A DNA stretch of 64,000 bases from Blautia obeum ATCC 29174 (GTDB taxonomy: Bacteria > Bacillota > Clostridia > Lachnospirales > Lachnospiraceae): contig NZ_CP102265.1 of assembly GCF_025147765.1 (NCBI RefSeq), positions 1,985,001 through 2,049,000 of the forward strand, written 5' to 3'. The notes below the pieces were generated by a model. It was not told the DNA's origin, ran no database searches, and saw nothing but the letters and a program-made list of their open reading frames with translations. The position numbers and the translations under genes are program-made. Shown here piece after piece: positions 27,671 through 36,820 of this stretch. Numbering within the stretch: position 1 is the stretch's first letter; every line of letters starts with the position of its first letter.

Positions 27671-27699
27671 ATATTACCAAAAGTTATTTGATTAGTCAA
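27671..27699 (-). promoter_or_regulatory. Promoter of the PPi-phosphofructokinase gene
   Basis: Minus strand TTGACT (27694-27699), 17-base spacer, TAATAT (27671-27676). The same -35 sequence and spacing are used by ppdK. Confidence 0.75.
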
Positions 27700-28453
27700 G
27701 TTATTTTGTGCAATATGTATTGTTTAAGTTTCATAAATATCTATATTTATAGAAATTATGTTTATATTTGACAAAATATCTCGGAATATAACTTGTAATT
27801 CTGCCCATTTATATTCACTTCACTCATCTTCACTTCATGAAACAGGCTATATATGTGTTGGAGATTTTCTCTCTTATGCTTACTTCACGAAACAGGCTAT
27901 ATATGTGTTGGTATTCTCCTCATGTGAGAGACTTCTAATATACTAGAACAGCTATCAATATACTAAAAACGCCATGAGAAATGACATAACTCGCTTACGC
28001 TCAAACAATGTCATTTCTCACGGCAACGTATATTTCTACCTGTTAAGTATATTCACGAAGTATCTCAGGCTCGCAGAATCCTCAACACATATATTTCCTG
28101 TTTCTGATGCAGCATAGATTTCGGTGGATTGGCGGCGGCGGACAAAACCGCCGCCAGCGTCATCCCCGGCATAGCTTCGCTGAGTCGTTTGCCATCTAAG
28201 TAATTACATGAAAAACGCAAAACACCCGTAGATATTATATGATACAGCAAACCTTCTGCGGGAAATTTGACAGTTCTTAGATGGGAATAAATCGTGTTGT
28301 CTGTAAAAATCATACTGTTTGAGCGAAGCGAGTTTATGATTTTTACAGACGGTTTTAACGATGCAATTCACATCTTAGAAATGACGATTTCCGAAGCCTG
28401 TTTGCCGGTATCATATATATCATACGGGTGAATTTATATATATCTTTATTTAC
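27700..28453. repeat. Gene-poor block with repeats and hairpins
   Basis: About 750 bases with no convincing gene. It holds a 30-base direct repeat twice (27832-27861 and 27882-27911, one mismatch), an inverted partial copy (28083-28104), and three hairpins: 27971-28024 (17-bp arms, one mismatch), 28129-28155 (GC-rich TGGCGGCGG / CCGCCGCCA) and 28299-28350 (perfect 16-bp arms). The loops of the first and last hairpin are near-identical in opposite orientation (AACTCGCTT-A-CGCTCAAAC against AACTCGCTTCGCTCAAAC after complementing). An 82-codon open frame at 28065-28313 on the minus strand overlaps this structure and lacks a good ribosome site. Probably a dispersed intergenic repeat or structured RNA element. 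Confidence 0.6.
27832..27911 (+). repeat. Two direct copies of a 30-base repeat
   Basis: Copies at 27832-27861 and 27882-27911 differ at one base (T/C) and are spaced 50 bases start to start. The core is GAAACAGGCTATATATGTGT. Confidence 0.9.
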
Positions 28454-29848
28454 TTAGAATGTAAACTTATCAGCGAAATATGCCTCAAGTTCTTCAATCT
28501 TCACACGAACCTGTTCCATGGTGTCACGGTCACGGACAGTGACAGCTCCGTCGTTTTCGGATTCAAAGTCGTATGTGATGCAGAACGGTGTACCGATCTC
28601 ATCCTGTCTTCTGTAACGTTTACCGATATTTCCACGGTCATCAAATTCACAGTTATATTTCTTGCTGAGCTTCTGGAAAATCTTTTCAGCGCCCTCGTTC
28701 AGCTTCTTTGACAGAGGAAGCACACCAATCTTAACCGGAGCCAGAACCGGATGGAAATGAAGAACTGTACGAACATCATTCTTTTCTGCGTCCAGAACTT
28801 CTTCATCATATGCACTGCAAAGGAATGCAAGTACCATACGGTCAGCACCCAGTGATGGTTCAATTACATATGGGATATATTTCTGCTTTTTCTCATCATC
28901 AAAGTATGTCAGATCCTGTCCGGATACATTCTGGTGCTGAGTCAGGTCATAATCTGTTCTGTCTGCGATTCCCCACAGTTCGCCCCATCCAAATGGGAAA
29001 AGGAATTCTACATCTGTGGTTGCTTTACTGTAGAAGCTCAGTTCTTCTTTGTCATGATCACGATAACGTACTTCATCATCCTTGAGACCAAGAGAGCTCA
29101 ACCAGTCAAGACAGAATTTCTTCCAGTACGCGAACCATTCAAGGTCTGTATCCGGTTCACAGAAGAATTCAAGTTCCATCTGCTCAAATTCACGTGTACG
29201 GAAAGTGAAATTACCCGGTGTGATCTCATTACGGAAAGATTTACCAATCTGTCCAATACCAAATGGAATCTTTTTACGGGAAGTTCTCTGGACATTTTTG
29301 AAGTTTACAAAGATACCCTGTGCTGTTTCTGGTCTTAAATAAACTGTATTTTTTGCGTCTTCCGTTACACCCTGGAAAGTTTTGAACATCAGGTTAAACT
29401 GACGGATATCTGTAAAATTATGTTTGCCGCAGGACGGACACGGAACTTCATGTTCTTTGATGAAATTCATCATCTGTTCCTGAGACCACGCATCTACGCT
29501 TCCTTCGATTGCAATATCATGCTCGGCGCAAAAATCTTCAATCAGTTTGTCCGCACGGAAACGCTCATGACATTCTTTACAGTCCATCAGCGGATCAGAA
29601 AATCCACCAAGGTGGCCGGAAGCAACCCATGTCTGTGGATTCATCAAGATTGCACAGTCAACACCTACATTGTACGGAGATTCCTGAACGAATTTCTGCC
29701 ACCACGCACGTTTTACGTTATTTTTCAGTTCAACACCAAGATTACCATAATCCCATGTGTTTGCCAGACCGCCGTAGATTTCGGAACCTGGATAAACAAA
29801 TCCTCTGGCTTTGGCCAGGGCAACAATTTTTTCCATTGTCTTTTCCAT
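28454..29848 (-). CDS. glyS: Glycyl-tRNA synthetase (class II, homodimer type)
   Basis: Charges tRNA-Gly. 464 residues, the usual length of the single-chain bacterial/eukaryotic-like enzyme. N-terminal [23 protein letters not shown], motif 2 region [15 protein letters not shown] and motif 3 block [13 protein letters not shown] are present. A zinc-type CKEC / CPSC pair lies in the insertion. It has its own promoter (29891-29918) and is the last gene of a leftward era-recO-glyS stretch. No T-box leader is visible upstream. Confidence 0.97.
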   Translation of the reverse strand: MEKTMEKIVALAKARGFVYPGSEIYGGLANTWDYGNLGVELKNNVKRAWWQKFVQESPYNVGVDCAILMNPQTWVASGHLGGFSDPLMDCKECHERFRADKLIEDFCAEHDIAIEGSVDAWSQEQMMNFIKEHEVPCPSCGKHNFTDIRQFNLMFKTFQGVTEDAKNTVYLRPETAQGIFVNFKNVQRTSRKKIPFGIGQIGKSFRNEITPGNFTFRTREFEQMELEFFCEPDTDLEWFAYWKKFCLDWLSSLGLKDDEVRYRDHDKEELSFYSKATTDVEFLFPFGWGELWGIADRTDYDLTQHQNVSGQDLTYFDDEKKQKYIPYVIEPSLGADRMVLAFLCSAYDEEVLDAEKNDVRTVLHFHPVLAPVKIGVLPLSKKLNEGAEKIFQKLSKKYNCEFDDRGNIGKRYRRQDEIGTPFCITYDFESENDGAVTVRDRDTMEQVRVKIEELEAYFADKFTF

Positions 29849-29890
29849 GATAATTCTCCTCTTCGTTTTAATTCGTTACGTTTTCTCATC

Positions 29891-29918
29891 ATTATACCGC
29901 ATTTCAGAGATATTTCAA
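29891..29918 (-). promoter_or_regulatory. Promoter of glyS
   Basis: Minus strand TTGAAA (29913-29918), 16-base spacer, perfect TATAAT (29891-29896), in the 121-base gap after recO. Confidence 0.75.
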
Positions 29919-29969
29919 CTTTTTTATTTTTGCAGACTAAATTGATAAAATTATTCTTATCCCCAAAAG

Positions 29970-30722
29970 CTATTTCATAACCTCCAGAATCTGGAGACTT
30001 TTGAATTTTCTATCGGTATTTCTTGCTGTATAGAGATGAATGATCTGCTCCAGTTCCAGAAGTACATCCGGATCAACACAGAAAGTATATAATTTTCCCA
30101 GGGAAGCTGTTGCTATGTATCTCATGGCATATAATGCAGAAGGGGAAATCCGTCGGGCTTCTCTTTTGCCCCTTGCACAGGATTCACAAAGGATCCCATG
30201 CAGTTCCTGAGAGAAGAAACAACTCTCTTCACCAGTAATTTCGCAGCCACATCCGGCACACTGAAATAACTGTGGACACAAGCCCTGTTCTGTCATCGTA
30301 CGAAGCTCATAGATACAACGAATCAGTCGATTATCCATCCGGGAATTCAGAAGTGCCTTCACAGTTACATAGAGAAGATTCATCATCTCTTTTTCGTCCG
30401 TCCCCTCTCGCCCGAAATAATCTGCCAGTTCGAGGAAATAATAGCCGTAATAAACTCCTGGCTGCATAGTCGCAAGTTCAACAAAATGATGAGTAACCGA
30501 AACCTGATTCAAATTGTAACTTGTCCGACCTTCATACAATGTAAAATTTCCAAATACAAACGGATCAGCCGCAGCCATAAACGGACTGTTCAAACGTCGG
30601 GCACCTTTTGCAAATGCCGAAATCTTTCCCCGTTCTCTTGTAAGAAGTACAATTCTTTTGTCATATTCACCCACAGGCATAGCAGAGATCACAACTCCCT
30701 GCACTGTGATCAGATCACTCAT
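29970..30722 (-). CDS. recO: DNA repair protein RecO
   Basis: Annealing and RecA-loading mediator in RecFOR recombinational repair. 250 residues. The OB-fold N-terminus reads TVQGVVISAMPVGEYDKRIVLLTRERGKISAFAKGARR, and the four-cysteine zinc site is seen in QCAGCGC and LCESCARG. Directly downstream of era (18-base gap), the usual era-recO order in Clostridia. Confidence 0.95.
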   Translation of the reverse strand: MSDLITVQGVVISAMPVGEYDKRIVLLTRERGKISAFAKGARRLNSPFMAAADPFVFGNFTLYEGRTSYNLNQVSVTHHFVELATMQPGVYYGYYFLELADYFGREGTDEKEMMNLLYVTVKALLNSRMDNRLIRCIYELRTMTEQGLCPQLFQCAGCGCEITGEESCFFSQELHGILCESCARGKREARRISPSALYAMRYIATASLGKLYTFCVDPDVLLELEQIIHLYTARNTDRKFKSLQILEVMK

Positions 30723-30740
30723 TCATCAGCTTTCCTTTTA

Positions 30741-31649
30741 TCAAATCTCTTTTTTATCGTAACCAAAGTTTTTGATCATAAAGTCACTGTCACGCCAGTC
30801 CTTACGTACTTTTACCCAGAGCTTCAGGTTAACTTTTGCATCCAACATCTGTTCGAGTTCATAGCGTGCATTGCTTCCAATCTTTTTGAGCATGGCACCC
30901 TGCTTACCGATAATGATTCCCTTATGAGAGTCACGCTCACAGATAATCGTAGCTTCAATATCTACAAGCTGACGTTTGCCCGGTCGTTCCTTCATGGTAT
31001 CAATTGCAACGGCAATTCCATGTGGAATTTCCGCATCAAGTGCGTGAAGCGCTTTTTCACGGATGATCTCTGCGGCAATCTGTCTCTGTGGCTGATCTGT
31101 CACAGTGTCTTCATCATAAAACATCGGACCATATGGCAGATATTTCAGAATACATGGAATAATATCTTCTGTATTCTGATTACGAAGTGCAGAACACGGA
31201 ATGATCTCATCAAAATCATACAGCTTACGATAAGTATCGATGGCCTTCAGAATTTCATCTTTATCAACCGTATCGACTTTATTAATCACAAGAATGACCG
31301 GCAGATGCAGGCCCTTCAACTGTTCTGCAATATGGCGTTCACCTGCACCAATGAAGGTTGTTGGTTCCACAAGCCACAGAATCACATCAACATCCTTCAG
31401 TGTACGTTCTGCTACCTGTACCATATATTCGCCAAGTTTATTCTTGGCTTTATGGATGCCCGGTGTATCCAGAAAAACAATCTGACCATCTTCGCAGGTA
31501 TAGACCGTCTGGATACGGTTACGGGTAGTCTGCGGTTTTTTTGATGTGATTGCAATCTTCTGACCGATCAGATGATTCATCAATGTAGATTTACCAACAT
31601 TTGGACGGCCAATGATCGCAGTAAAACCTGATTTAAAATTTTCTTTCAT
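30741..31649 (-). CDS. era: GTPase Era
   Basis: Ribosome assembly GTPase that binds the 16S rRNA 3' end. 302 residues: G1 GRPNVGKST, G3 DTPGIHKAKN, G4 NKVD, and a C-terminal KH domain with IIGKQGAMLKKIGSNAR. Full length and intact. Co-directional with recO. Confidence 0.97.
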   Translation of the reverse strand: MKENFKSGFTAIIGRPNVGKSTLMNHLIGQKIAITSKKPQTTRNRIQTVYTCEDGQIVFLDTPGIHKAKNKLGEYMVQVAERTLKDVDVILWLVEPTTFIGAGERHIAEQLKGLHLPVILVINKVDTVDKDEILKAIDTYRKLYDFDEIIPCSALRNQNTEDIIPCILKYLPYGPMFYDEDTVTDQPQRQIAAEIIREKALHALDAEIPHGIAVAIDTMKERPGKRQLVDIEATIICERDSHKGIIIGKQGAMLKKIGSNARYELEQMLDAKVNLKLWVKVRKDWRDSDFMIKNFGYDKKEI

Positions 31650-31690
31650 TTACGATAACTCCTGTATATTTTTATATACTGTTTTCTTTC

Positions 31691-34615
31691 TCAACAGCTG
31701 ATCAGAGGAAGGACTGTATCAAACAGTTCTTTTTCTTTTTCAATTGCCGGTTCACTTCCGACAACGCAGACCGCATCATTGTCAAGAATTGCCTCGATCA
31801 GTGGCGCAAGTTCCTGAATATCTGTCTCACTTGCTTTTAGAATCTCATCTCGTTCTTTCTGTGCCATTTCTTCAGTAATTCCACAGAACCACGCACTTCT
31901 GGAGATTGCTCCCTGCATCTTTGGGGTACGTGGTACATCTTTGCCACTGATTGTACCAATAATGTATTTTGTCATTTCCCTTTCATCCGCCTTAAAAGAA
32001 CGTACATATTCCGGAATGCCCTTGAATACATCCAGAGTACGTCTCAGATGTGGATCACGGTAAGAAACAAAGAAACTCTCACCACTGCGTTTGAACCCGC
32101 TCATACAGCCATATGCACCGCCCTTGACACGGATATTCGTCCAGAGGTAATCGTAGCTCAGGGCAACTTTCAGAATATTCAGTGCACCTGTATATTCATA
32201 ACCTTTTTTTCGGAAATTACCTGTCTGAGCCACATACTGTACCTGTCCGGAAGTTGTGAAGCCTTCGTTTTCCTTTACACATGTCATATTCTGATGCTGT
32301 ACACTGACCGCTTCCTTATGCAGTGTCTGTTTCAGAGCTTTTACCTGCTTCTGTACATCCATAAGAGAATCCCTTTCACCTGTATAGCTGACACACAGAT
32401 ATTCCGGTCGGAGAATTTCCTGCATAAGATGAGAAAGTTCTTTTACAAGATCATCTTTACGTTCTTCAAATTCTTTGTCCAGTTTTTCAATAAATTGGTA
32501 ATACGCAATACCTGCCATTTTGTCCTGAAATGCGGCCATTGGTGATGTATAGGAAGCTGCACGCAGTACTGCTGTTGAATGGCCCGCACTTACCAGACTG
32601 GACTGTGCTCTTGACTTCACCTGTGCAATGATCTCATGAAGACGTTTGGTGTCTTTCAGACTAGAGGTATTGATGATCTCACGGATCATTTTAAACAGAA
32701 CATCTGTTTTTGGATACATGGCTTTTCCTCTTACAGAAAAGAAAGCACGGAATGCATCTACAGAATCTGCATGATCAAATACTTCTACCCCGCACATAAT
32801 ACCACCTGTCTGTGCATTGATCTCATTTGTCAGCTCCCCATAAGTATAATGAGCTGTATCTACATATCCAAGTACAGATTTTAAAAGACCAAGATATGGT
32901 ATTTTTTCATCTGCAAGGTCTTTCAGATCAAACATCAGATCCAGATAACCGATTCCATTTGTTGGAACTTCATGATACAGGAAAAGGCTTCCATCTATAT
33001 CCAGAGCTTCATTCGTAAAAGGTGTGATTTCTTTACGAATATCTTCTCTCTTCAACATAGGTATACATTTAGCCGCTTCCGGATCCTCCGGTGCTTCCTG
33101 ATACTGTTCCAGATTCGCAGTCTTTTTAACAAGTTCTGTTTTTTCCTCTTCAGATAGAGAAGAAAGATATGCGTCCAGTTTGTCTTCCAGTGCTTTGGCT
33201 TTTCTGGCAGTCAGGCCTCTGGATGGATTCAATGTCAGAACAGAACCGTGAGGATTATCCAGAAGATATCTCTGAATCAGATCTTCAAAATAACCCTGAT
33301 TCTTTAATTCTTTTAATTTGTCGAAGACAGGAATCAACTGAACCTGCGCGAATGGATGTTCATCATCATAAAGCCAGTTGTCCAGAATATCCAGACCGTA
33401 GATCAGTCCCTTCGGGTAAGAGGAAAAGTCAGCTTCTCTATAGCGGAATTCCATATAATTGATTCCTGCTTCCAGTGCTTTTGGATCGATTCCGTTTTCG
33501 ACCGTGTCTGTCAGAACTTTGCGGATAATGGAAACAAATTCTTCTTTTCTGCCAGGATCAGCACCTTTGGCAACAACATCAAAATACGTCTGTCGGATAC
33601 CATCCTCATAGGAACCATACACATCCGATCCGATTCCGGCATCCAGAAGTGCTTTCTTAAGAGGTGCTCCCGGAGTACTTAAGAGAGCATAATCCAATAT
33701 ATCAAAAGCAGTACATTTTAAAGTATCCATGGCAGTTCCTGTCACAACACTGTATGCCAGATACGAATTATTTTCTTCACTCTCACTCTCTGCAACCGGA
33801 TACTCCATGACCAGATCATGCATTTTATCAAAGGGCTGCTGTTCACGAATCTCCGAATCCACATCCAGACTGTCAAATGCAGAAAGATAATTCCGATCAA
33901 TAAAATCAAGTTTTGCTGTCATATCCATATTTCCATACAGGTAAATATAGCTGTTGGACGGATGGTAATAAGTTCTGTGGAATTCCAGGAACTCTTCATA
34001 GGACAGCTCCGGAATATTATCCGGATCACCACCGGACTCACAACCATAGGTGATATCCGGAAACAGGGAGTTCATGATATCTCTTTCCAGCACATCATCA
34101 GGAGAAGAAAATGCCCCTTTCATCTCATTGTAAACAACACCATTATAAGTCAATGGACCTTCTGGCTTCTCCAGATGGTAGCTCCATCCTTCCTGACGGA
34201 AGATTTCTTCTTTTTTGTAAATATTTGGATAAAATACAGCATCCAGATACACATGCATCAGATTCTGAAAATCCTGCTCATTGCAACTTGCTACCGGATA
34301 ACAGGTTTTATCCGGATAAGTCATTGCATTTAAAAATGTATTCAAAGAACCTTTTACCAGTTCTACAAATGGATCTTTTAAAGGAAAATCTCTGGATCCG
34401 CAAAGTACACTGTGTTCCAGAATGTGTGCAACACCGGTGCTGTTCTTTGGCGGAGTACGAAAAGCGATGTTGAATACTTTATTGTCATCATCGTTTTCGA
34501 TTACCATTATTCTTGCTCCTGTTTTGATGTGGCGAAGCAGGTAGCCTGTTGAGCGGATATCACTCAGGTTTTCTTTTCTGACAAGTTTATATGCTTTTAA
34601 ATCATCTAAATTCAT
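31691..34615 (-). CDS. M16C-family zinc metalloprotease (presequence-protease-like)
   Basis: 974 residues, the full two-half clamshell size of the M16C group. The inverted zinc motif HILEH is in TGVAHILEHSVLCGS near residue 66, and the downstream Glu ligand region lies around YNEMKGAFSSPDDVLER. It probably degrades peptides in the cytoplasm. ATG 34615 follows GGAGG; the ATG at 34642 is upstream of that site. Common in Lachnospiraceae next to era/recO. Confidence 0.93.
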   Translation of the reverse strand: MNLDDLKAYKLVRKENLSDIRSTGYLLRHIKTGARIMVIENDDDNKVFNIAFRTPPKNSTGVAHILEHSVLCGSRDFPLKDPFVELVKGSLNTFLNAMTYPDKTCYPVASCNEQDFQNLMHVYLDAVFYPNIYKKEEIFRQEGWSYHLEKPEGPLTYNGVVYNEMKGAFSSPDDVLERDIMNSLFPDITYGCESGGDPDNIPELSYEEFLEFHRTYYHPSNSYIYLYGNMDMTAKLDFIDRNYLSAFDSLDVDSEIREQQPFDKMHDLVMEYPVAESESEENNSYLAYSVVTGTAMDTLKCTAFDILDYALLSTPGAPLKKALLDAGIGSDVYGSYEDGIRQTYFDVVAKGADPGRKEEFVSIIRKVLTDTVENGIDPKALEAGINYMEFRYREADFSSYPKGLIYGLDILDNWLYDDEHPFAQVQLIPVFDKLKELKNQGYFEDLIQRYLLDNPHGSVLTLNPSRGLTARKAKALEDKLDAYLSSLSEEEKTELVKKTANLEQYQEAPEDPEAAKCIPMLKREDIRKEITPFTNEALDIDGSLFLYHEVPTNGIGYLDLMFDLKDLADEKIPYLGLLKSVLGYVDTAHYTYGELTNEINAQTGGIMCGVEVFDHADSVDAFRAFFSVRGKAMYPKTDVLFKMIREIINTSSLKDTKRLHEIIAQVKSRAQSSLVSAGHSTAVLRAASYTSPMAAFQDKMAGIAYYQFIEKLDKEFEERKDDLVKELSHLMQEILRPEYLCVSYTGERDSLMDVQKQVKALKQTLHKEAVSVQHQNMTCVKENEGFTTSGQVQYVAQTGNFRKKGYEYTGALNILKVALSYDYLWTNIRVKGGAYGCMSGFKRSGESFFVSYRDPHLRRTLDVFKGIPEYVRSFKADEREMTKYIIGTISGKDVPRTPKMQGAISRSAWFCGITEEMAQKERDEILKASETDIQELAPLIEAILDNDAVCVVGSEPAIEKEKELFDTVLPLISC

Positions 34616-34666
34616 TGTTGCCTCCGTTTTTGCATAGTACATATAGTATTTCCTGATATGCCATAT

Positions 34667-35245
34667 TTATTCCGGAAGTCTTTCTCCCGGAAACTGCAGT
34701 TCATACATTTCACGGGCAGCTTTTGTCAGAAGGTCCAAATCCTCTTCAAGGCCAATCTCCTGTGGAAGCAATATGGCAGTTTCATAAATGTCTCTCTGCA
34801 GTTTTGCTTTTGCACTGTCTTTTTTTATCGTGATAAGTCCGCAAAGTACACTGTTATAGTTTTTGTCTTTTTCACAAAGATCCATATAAAATCTGACAAG
34901 ATGCTGGCACTCTCTGTGAAGAAGTTCTTCATGAAGAGCACTTTTTGCACGGATTTCCCGGAATTTTACATCATCCAGTTCTTTGCGTATTTCCTTCTGT
35001 GCTCTTCCAGAGCCAAATACTTTGTGACCTGCATTTCGATTAAATTCCAATGCCATCCAGAATTTCAGATAACCGTCGGCAATGCCCCCTTCGTTTGTCG
35101 TTCCTTTGTAACGTGCTTCCCAGATTTCTTTACGGATCTTATTTGCTTCCTGATCTTCTCCGGATGCAATTGCCTGCTCCAGCAGTTCCTTACGTTTTTC
35201 CGGTTCTGTCTCTCTATAATACTGGGCAATGATTGGTGTATCCAT
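34667..35245 (-). CDS. Conserved helical protein of unknown function
   Basis: 192 residues, strongly charged and predicted all-helical, with no signal or membrane segment. The N-terminus (DTPIIAQYYRETEPEKRKELL) and KRKEIW/EARY blocks are reminiscent of small Lachnospiraceae proteins of unknown role. ATG 35245 has AAAGGAGAAGG; the upstream frame opening at 35314 runs through a terminator. Last host gene before the prophage. Confidence 0.7.
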   Translation of the reverse strand: MDTPIIAQYYRETEPEKRKELLEQAIASGEDQEANKIRKEIWEARYKGTTNEGGIADGYLKFWMALEFNRNAGHKVFGSGRAQKEIRKELDDVKFREIRAKSALHEELLHRECQHLVRFYMDLCEKDKNYNSVLCGLITIKKDSAKAKLQRDIYETAILLPQEIGLEEDLDLLTKAAREMYELQFPGERLPE

Positions 35246-35297
35246 ATATCCTTCTCCTTTTGATATATTATCTTTTGAAAACAAAAATAAATAAAAA

Positions 35298-35349
35298 ACC
35301 CTTTTTCTCTTCAATATGCCTATTATAGCAAATCAAAAAGAAAAAGGGT
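35298..35349 (-). terminator. Terminator at the host-prophage boundary
   Basis: Arms ACCCTTTTTCT and AGAAAAAGGGT (11 bp) with T6 following on the minus strand. It would stop leftward transcripts from ssb and the prophage entering host genes. Confidence 0.75.
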
Positions 35350-35475
35350 AGTCCTGTTTTATATTCATCAAAGCGGACACATCAGAGAATCAGCATGGCA
35401 TCCCGGATATTTATGAATTGTAACCAAAATCCAACATTTGTTGGGTATTTATATAGGAAGTAATTTGATTTTTCC

Positions 35476-35925
35476 TTAATGAAATGGTAATCCTTCATCA
35501 TCAGCGCTCATAAAGCCATCAGGACTTGTCTGTGGTTTGGGCTGCTGTGCCTGCTGGTTGTTTGAAGCATTCTGAGCATTTCCTGAATTATTCTGCTGAC
35601 TGGCAGCTTTGCTCTCTGCAAAATCCTGTTCCTCGATCACTATATCTGTTGTATATACCTTCTGTCCATCTTTATTCGTATAGCTTCCTGTTTGAATCCT
35701 TCCAGCAATTGCAATCTTTGTACCTTTATGGAAATACTTTTCTGCGAACTCTGCTGATCTTCCAAATGATACGCAATTAATATAATCTACGGATGCTTCG
35801 TTGTCTCGCTTGATTCTCCTATCTACAGCAAGTGTAAATCTGGCAACAGCTGTTGCGTTTTCTCCCTGAGAATATCGCACTTCTGGGTCACGTGTAAGGC
35901 GGCCCATTAAAATAACTTTATTCAT
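35476..35925 (-). CDS. ssb: Single-stranded DNA-binding protein
   Basis: 149 residues. The OB-fold begins NKVILMGRLTRDPEVRYSQG, with FTLAVDR and NCVSFGRSAEFAEKY; the linker is Asn/Gln-rich and the tail ends in DDEGLPFH (acidic tip followed by His, close to the canonical DDIPF-type). Binds ssDNA during replication and repair. It lies next to small phage genes on the same strand, so a phage-encoded copy is most likely. GAGGAGG precedes ATG 35925. Confidence 0.93.
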   Translation of the reverse strand: MNKVILMGRLTRDPEVRYSQGENATAVARFTLAVDRRIKRDNEASVDYINCVSFGRSAEFAEKYFHKGTKIAIAGRIQTGSYTNKDGQKVYTTDIVIEEQDFAESKAASQQNNSGNAQNASNNQQAQQPKPQTSPDGFMSADDEGLPFH

Positions 35926-35991
35926 AGAATTGATTCCTCCTCAAAACCTTTGTTTTGCTTCATATTCCGCAGAATTATTATATTCTGCCTT

Positions 35992-36150
35992 TCATTCAAT
36001 AACTTTTGTACCTGAATAATCCGGGCAATTTTCGGTGTACTCATACTTATCCAGATCGCCACATTGTGTTTTGCATTCTTCTTTCTTCGGACAGCATATG
36101 CAGCAATAGTCCAGACCTTCTGTGCAATCTAATTTACAGTGTCCAATCAT
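35992..36150 (-). CDS. Small cysteine-rich protein (unlisted short ORF)
   Basis: 52 residues with nine Cys, clustered as CKLDC, CCICCPKKEEC and CGDLDKYEY..NC. The spacing suggests zinc binding (rubredoxin/zinc-ribbon-like knuckles). Its start overlaps the previous gene's stop by 17 bases. Too short to assign; similar short Cys-rich proteins occur among phage early genes. Confidence 0.6.
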   Translation of the reverse strand: MIGHCKLDCTEGLDYCCICCPKKEECKTQCGDLDKYEYTENCPDYSGTKVIE

Positions 36151-36775
36151 CTTCGTATTCAGCTCCATATCTAATCGGCCCTTGCTCTCCTAAAGGTCTT
36201 CTCCTTTCCGTTGATCGTTTCATTCGCTTTCTTTTTTTCTGTTCTTGATAGCGTTCATATCTTCTTTTCATAACTTCTACACTATCGCTCTTGAAATGAC
36301 ACCAGAATCTGTCTCCATCCTCATCTTCTGCACAAATTCCCACGTCCAGCAATTCACCTGAAAACATTGCGTGTTTCTTGGGAATGTCATAGCAGCTTCC
36401 AATAATTGTCAGATTTTTCTTCACACATGCCTGTGCCATTTCCCATGGATCAGATGATAACCAAGAATTAAACATCTCGTGATAACCAATTTCGTAATTT
36501 TCAAGGCGATTCTGGATTGCTTTCACAACTGTTCCTGCCATTTGGTTGTATTTTTCTTTGATCTCTTCCTCTGTCATTTCTATTCCGAACAGTGTTTCTT
36601 CCGATGGAAACCGTTCTTCTGGTCCTCCTGGATTCCATAATTTGAGAATTACATAAGCCGCATTCACCTCTTTTACATATCCTTTAAAACTATGCCAAGA
36701 ATTTCCCTGCTTGGCTCCAGATATTTCTTGGTCTTTCTTCAAGTGTCTGTATGTAACATACTTTTCTTCGGTCAT
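36134..36775 (-). CDS. Unknown phage protein downstream of the second DGR target
   Basis: 213 residues, soluble, with a basic C-terminus (QEQKKRKRMKRSTERRRPLG). No recognised domain; a short DGICAEDEDGDRFWCHF strand-rich core is visible. Start is ATG 36775 (GAAAGGAT at good distance) rather than 36811. It follows the variable-protein gene and its hairpin, in the position that avd holds after the first target, but it shows no Avd-like sequence. Confidence 0.6.
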   Translation of the reverse strand: MTEEKYVTYRHLKKDQEISGAKQGNSWHSFKGYVKEVNAAYVILKLWNPGGPEERFPSEETLFGIEMTEEEIKEKYNQMAGTVVKAIQNRLENYEIGYHEMFNSWLSSDPWEMAQACVKKNLTIIGSCYDIPKKHAMFSGELLDVGICAEDEDGDRFWCHFKSDSVEVMKRRYERYQEQKKRKRMKRSTERRRPLGEQGPIRYGAEYEDDWTL

Positions 36776-36790
36776 TTTTTTTATCCTTTC

Positions 36791-36810
36791 TGCCCTGTTT
36801 CCACAGGGCA
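36791..36810 (-). other. DGR hairpin downstream of variable repeat 2
   Basis: Perfect 8-bp stem TGCCCTGT / ACAGGGCA with a 4-base loop that reads GGAA on the coding strand (GRNA type). Placed 35 bases past the 3' end of the variable repeat. Known DGRs (BPP-1 type) need such a hairpin or cruciform just downstream of the variable repeat for target recognition. Confidence 0.85.
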
Positions 36811-36820
36811 ATACAGTTTA

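Noticed and set aside
27832..27911. Two copies of a 30-base repeat with a 20-base gap, CRISPR-like at first glance
   Set aside because: Only two copies, short gap, an inverted partial copy nearby, and no cas genes.
28065..28313. 82-codon minus-strand frame in the repeat block
   Set aside because: Overlaps hairpins and repeats, with no good ribosome site and no recognisable protein pattern.
30486..31544. 352-codon plus-strand frame over recO and era
   Set aside because: Opposite two well-defined genes; Cys/Phe-rich antisense composition.
34616..35400. Search for a tRNA or integrase at the host-prophage boundary
   Set aside because: Neither could be seen; the boundary rests on gene content only.
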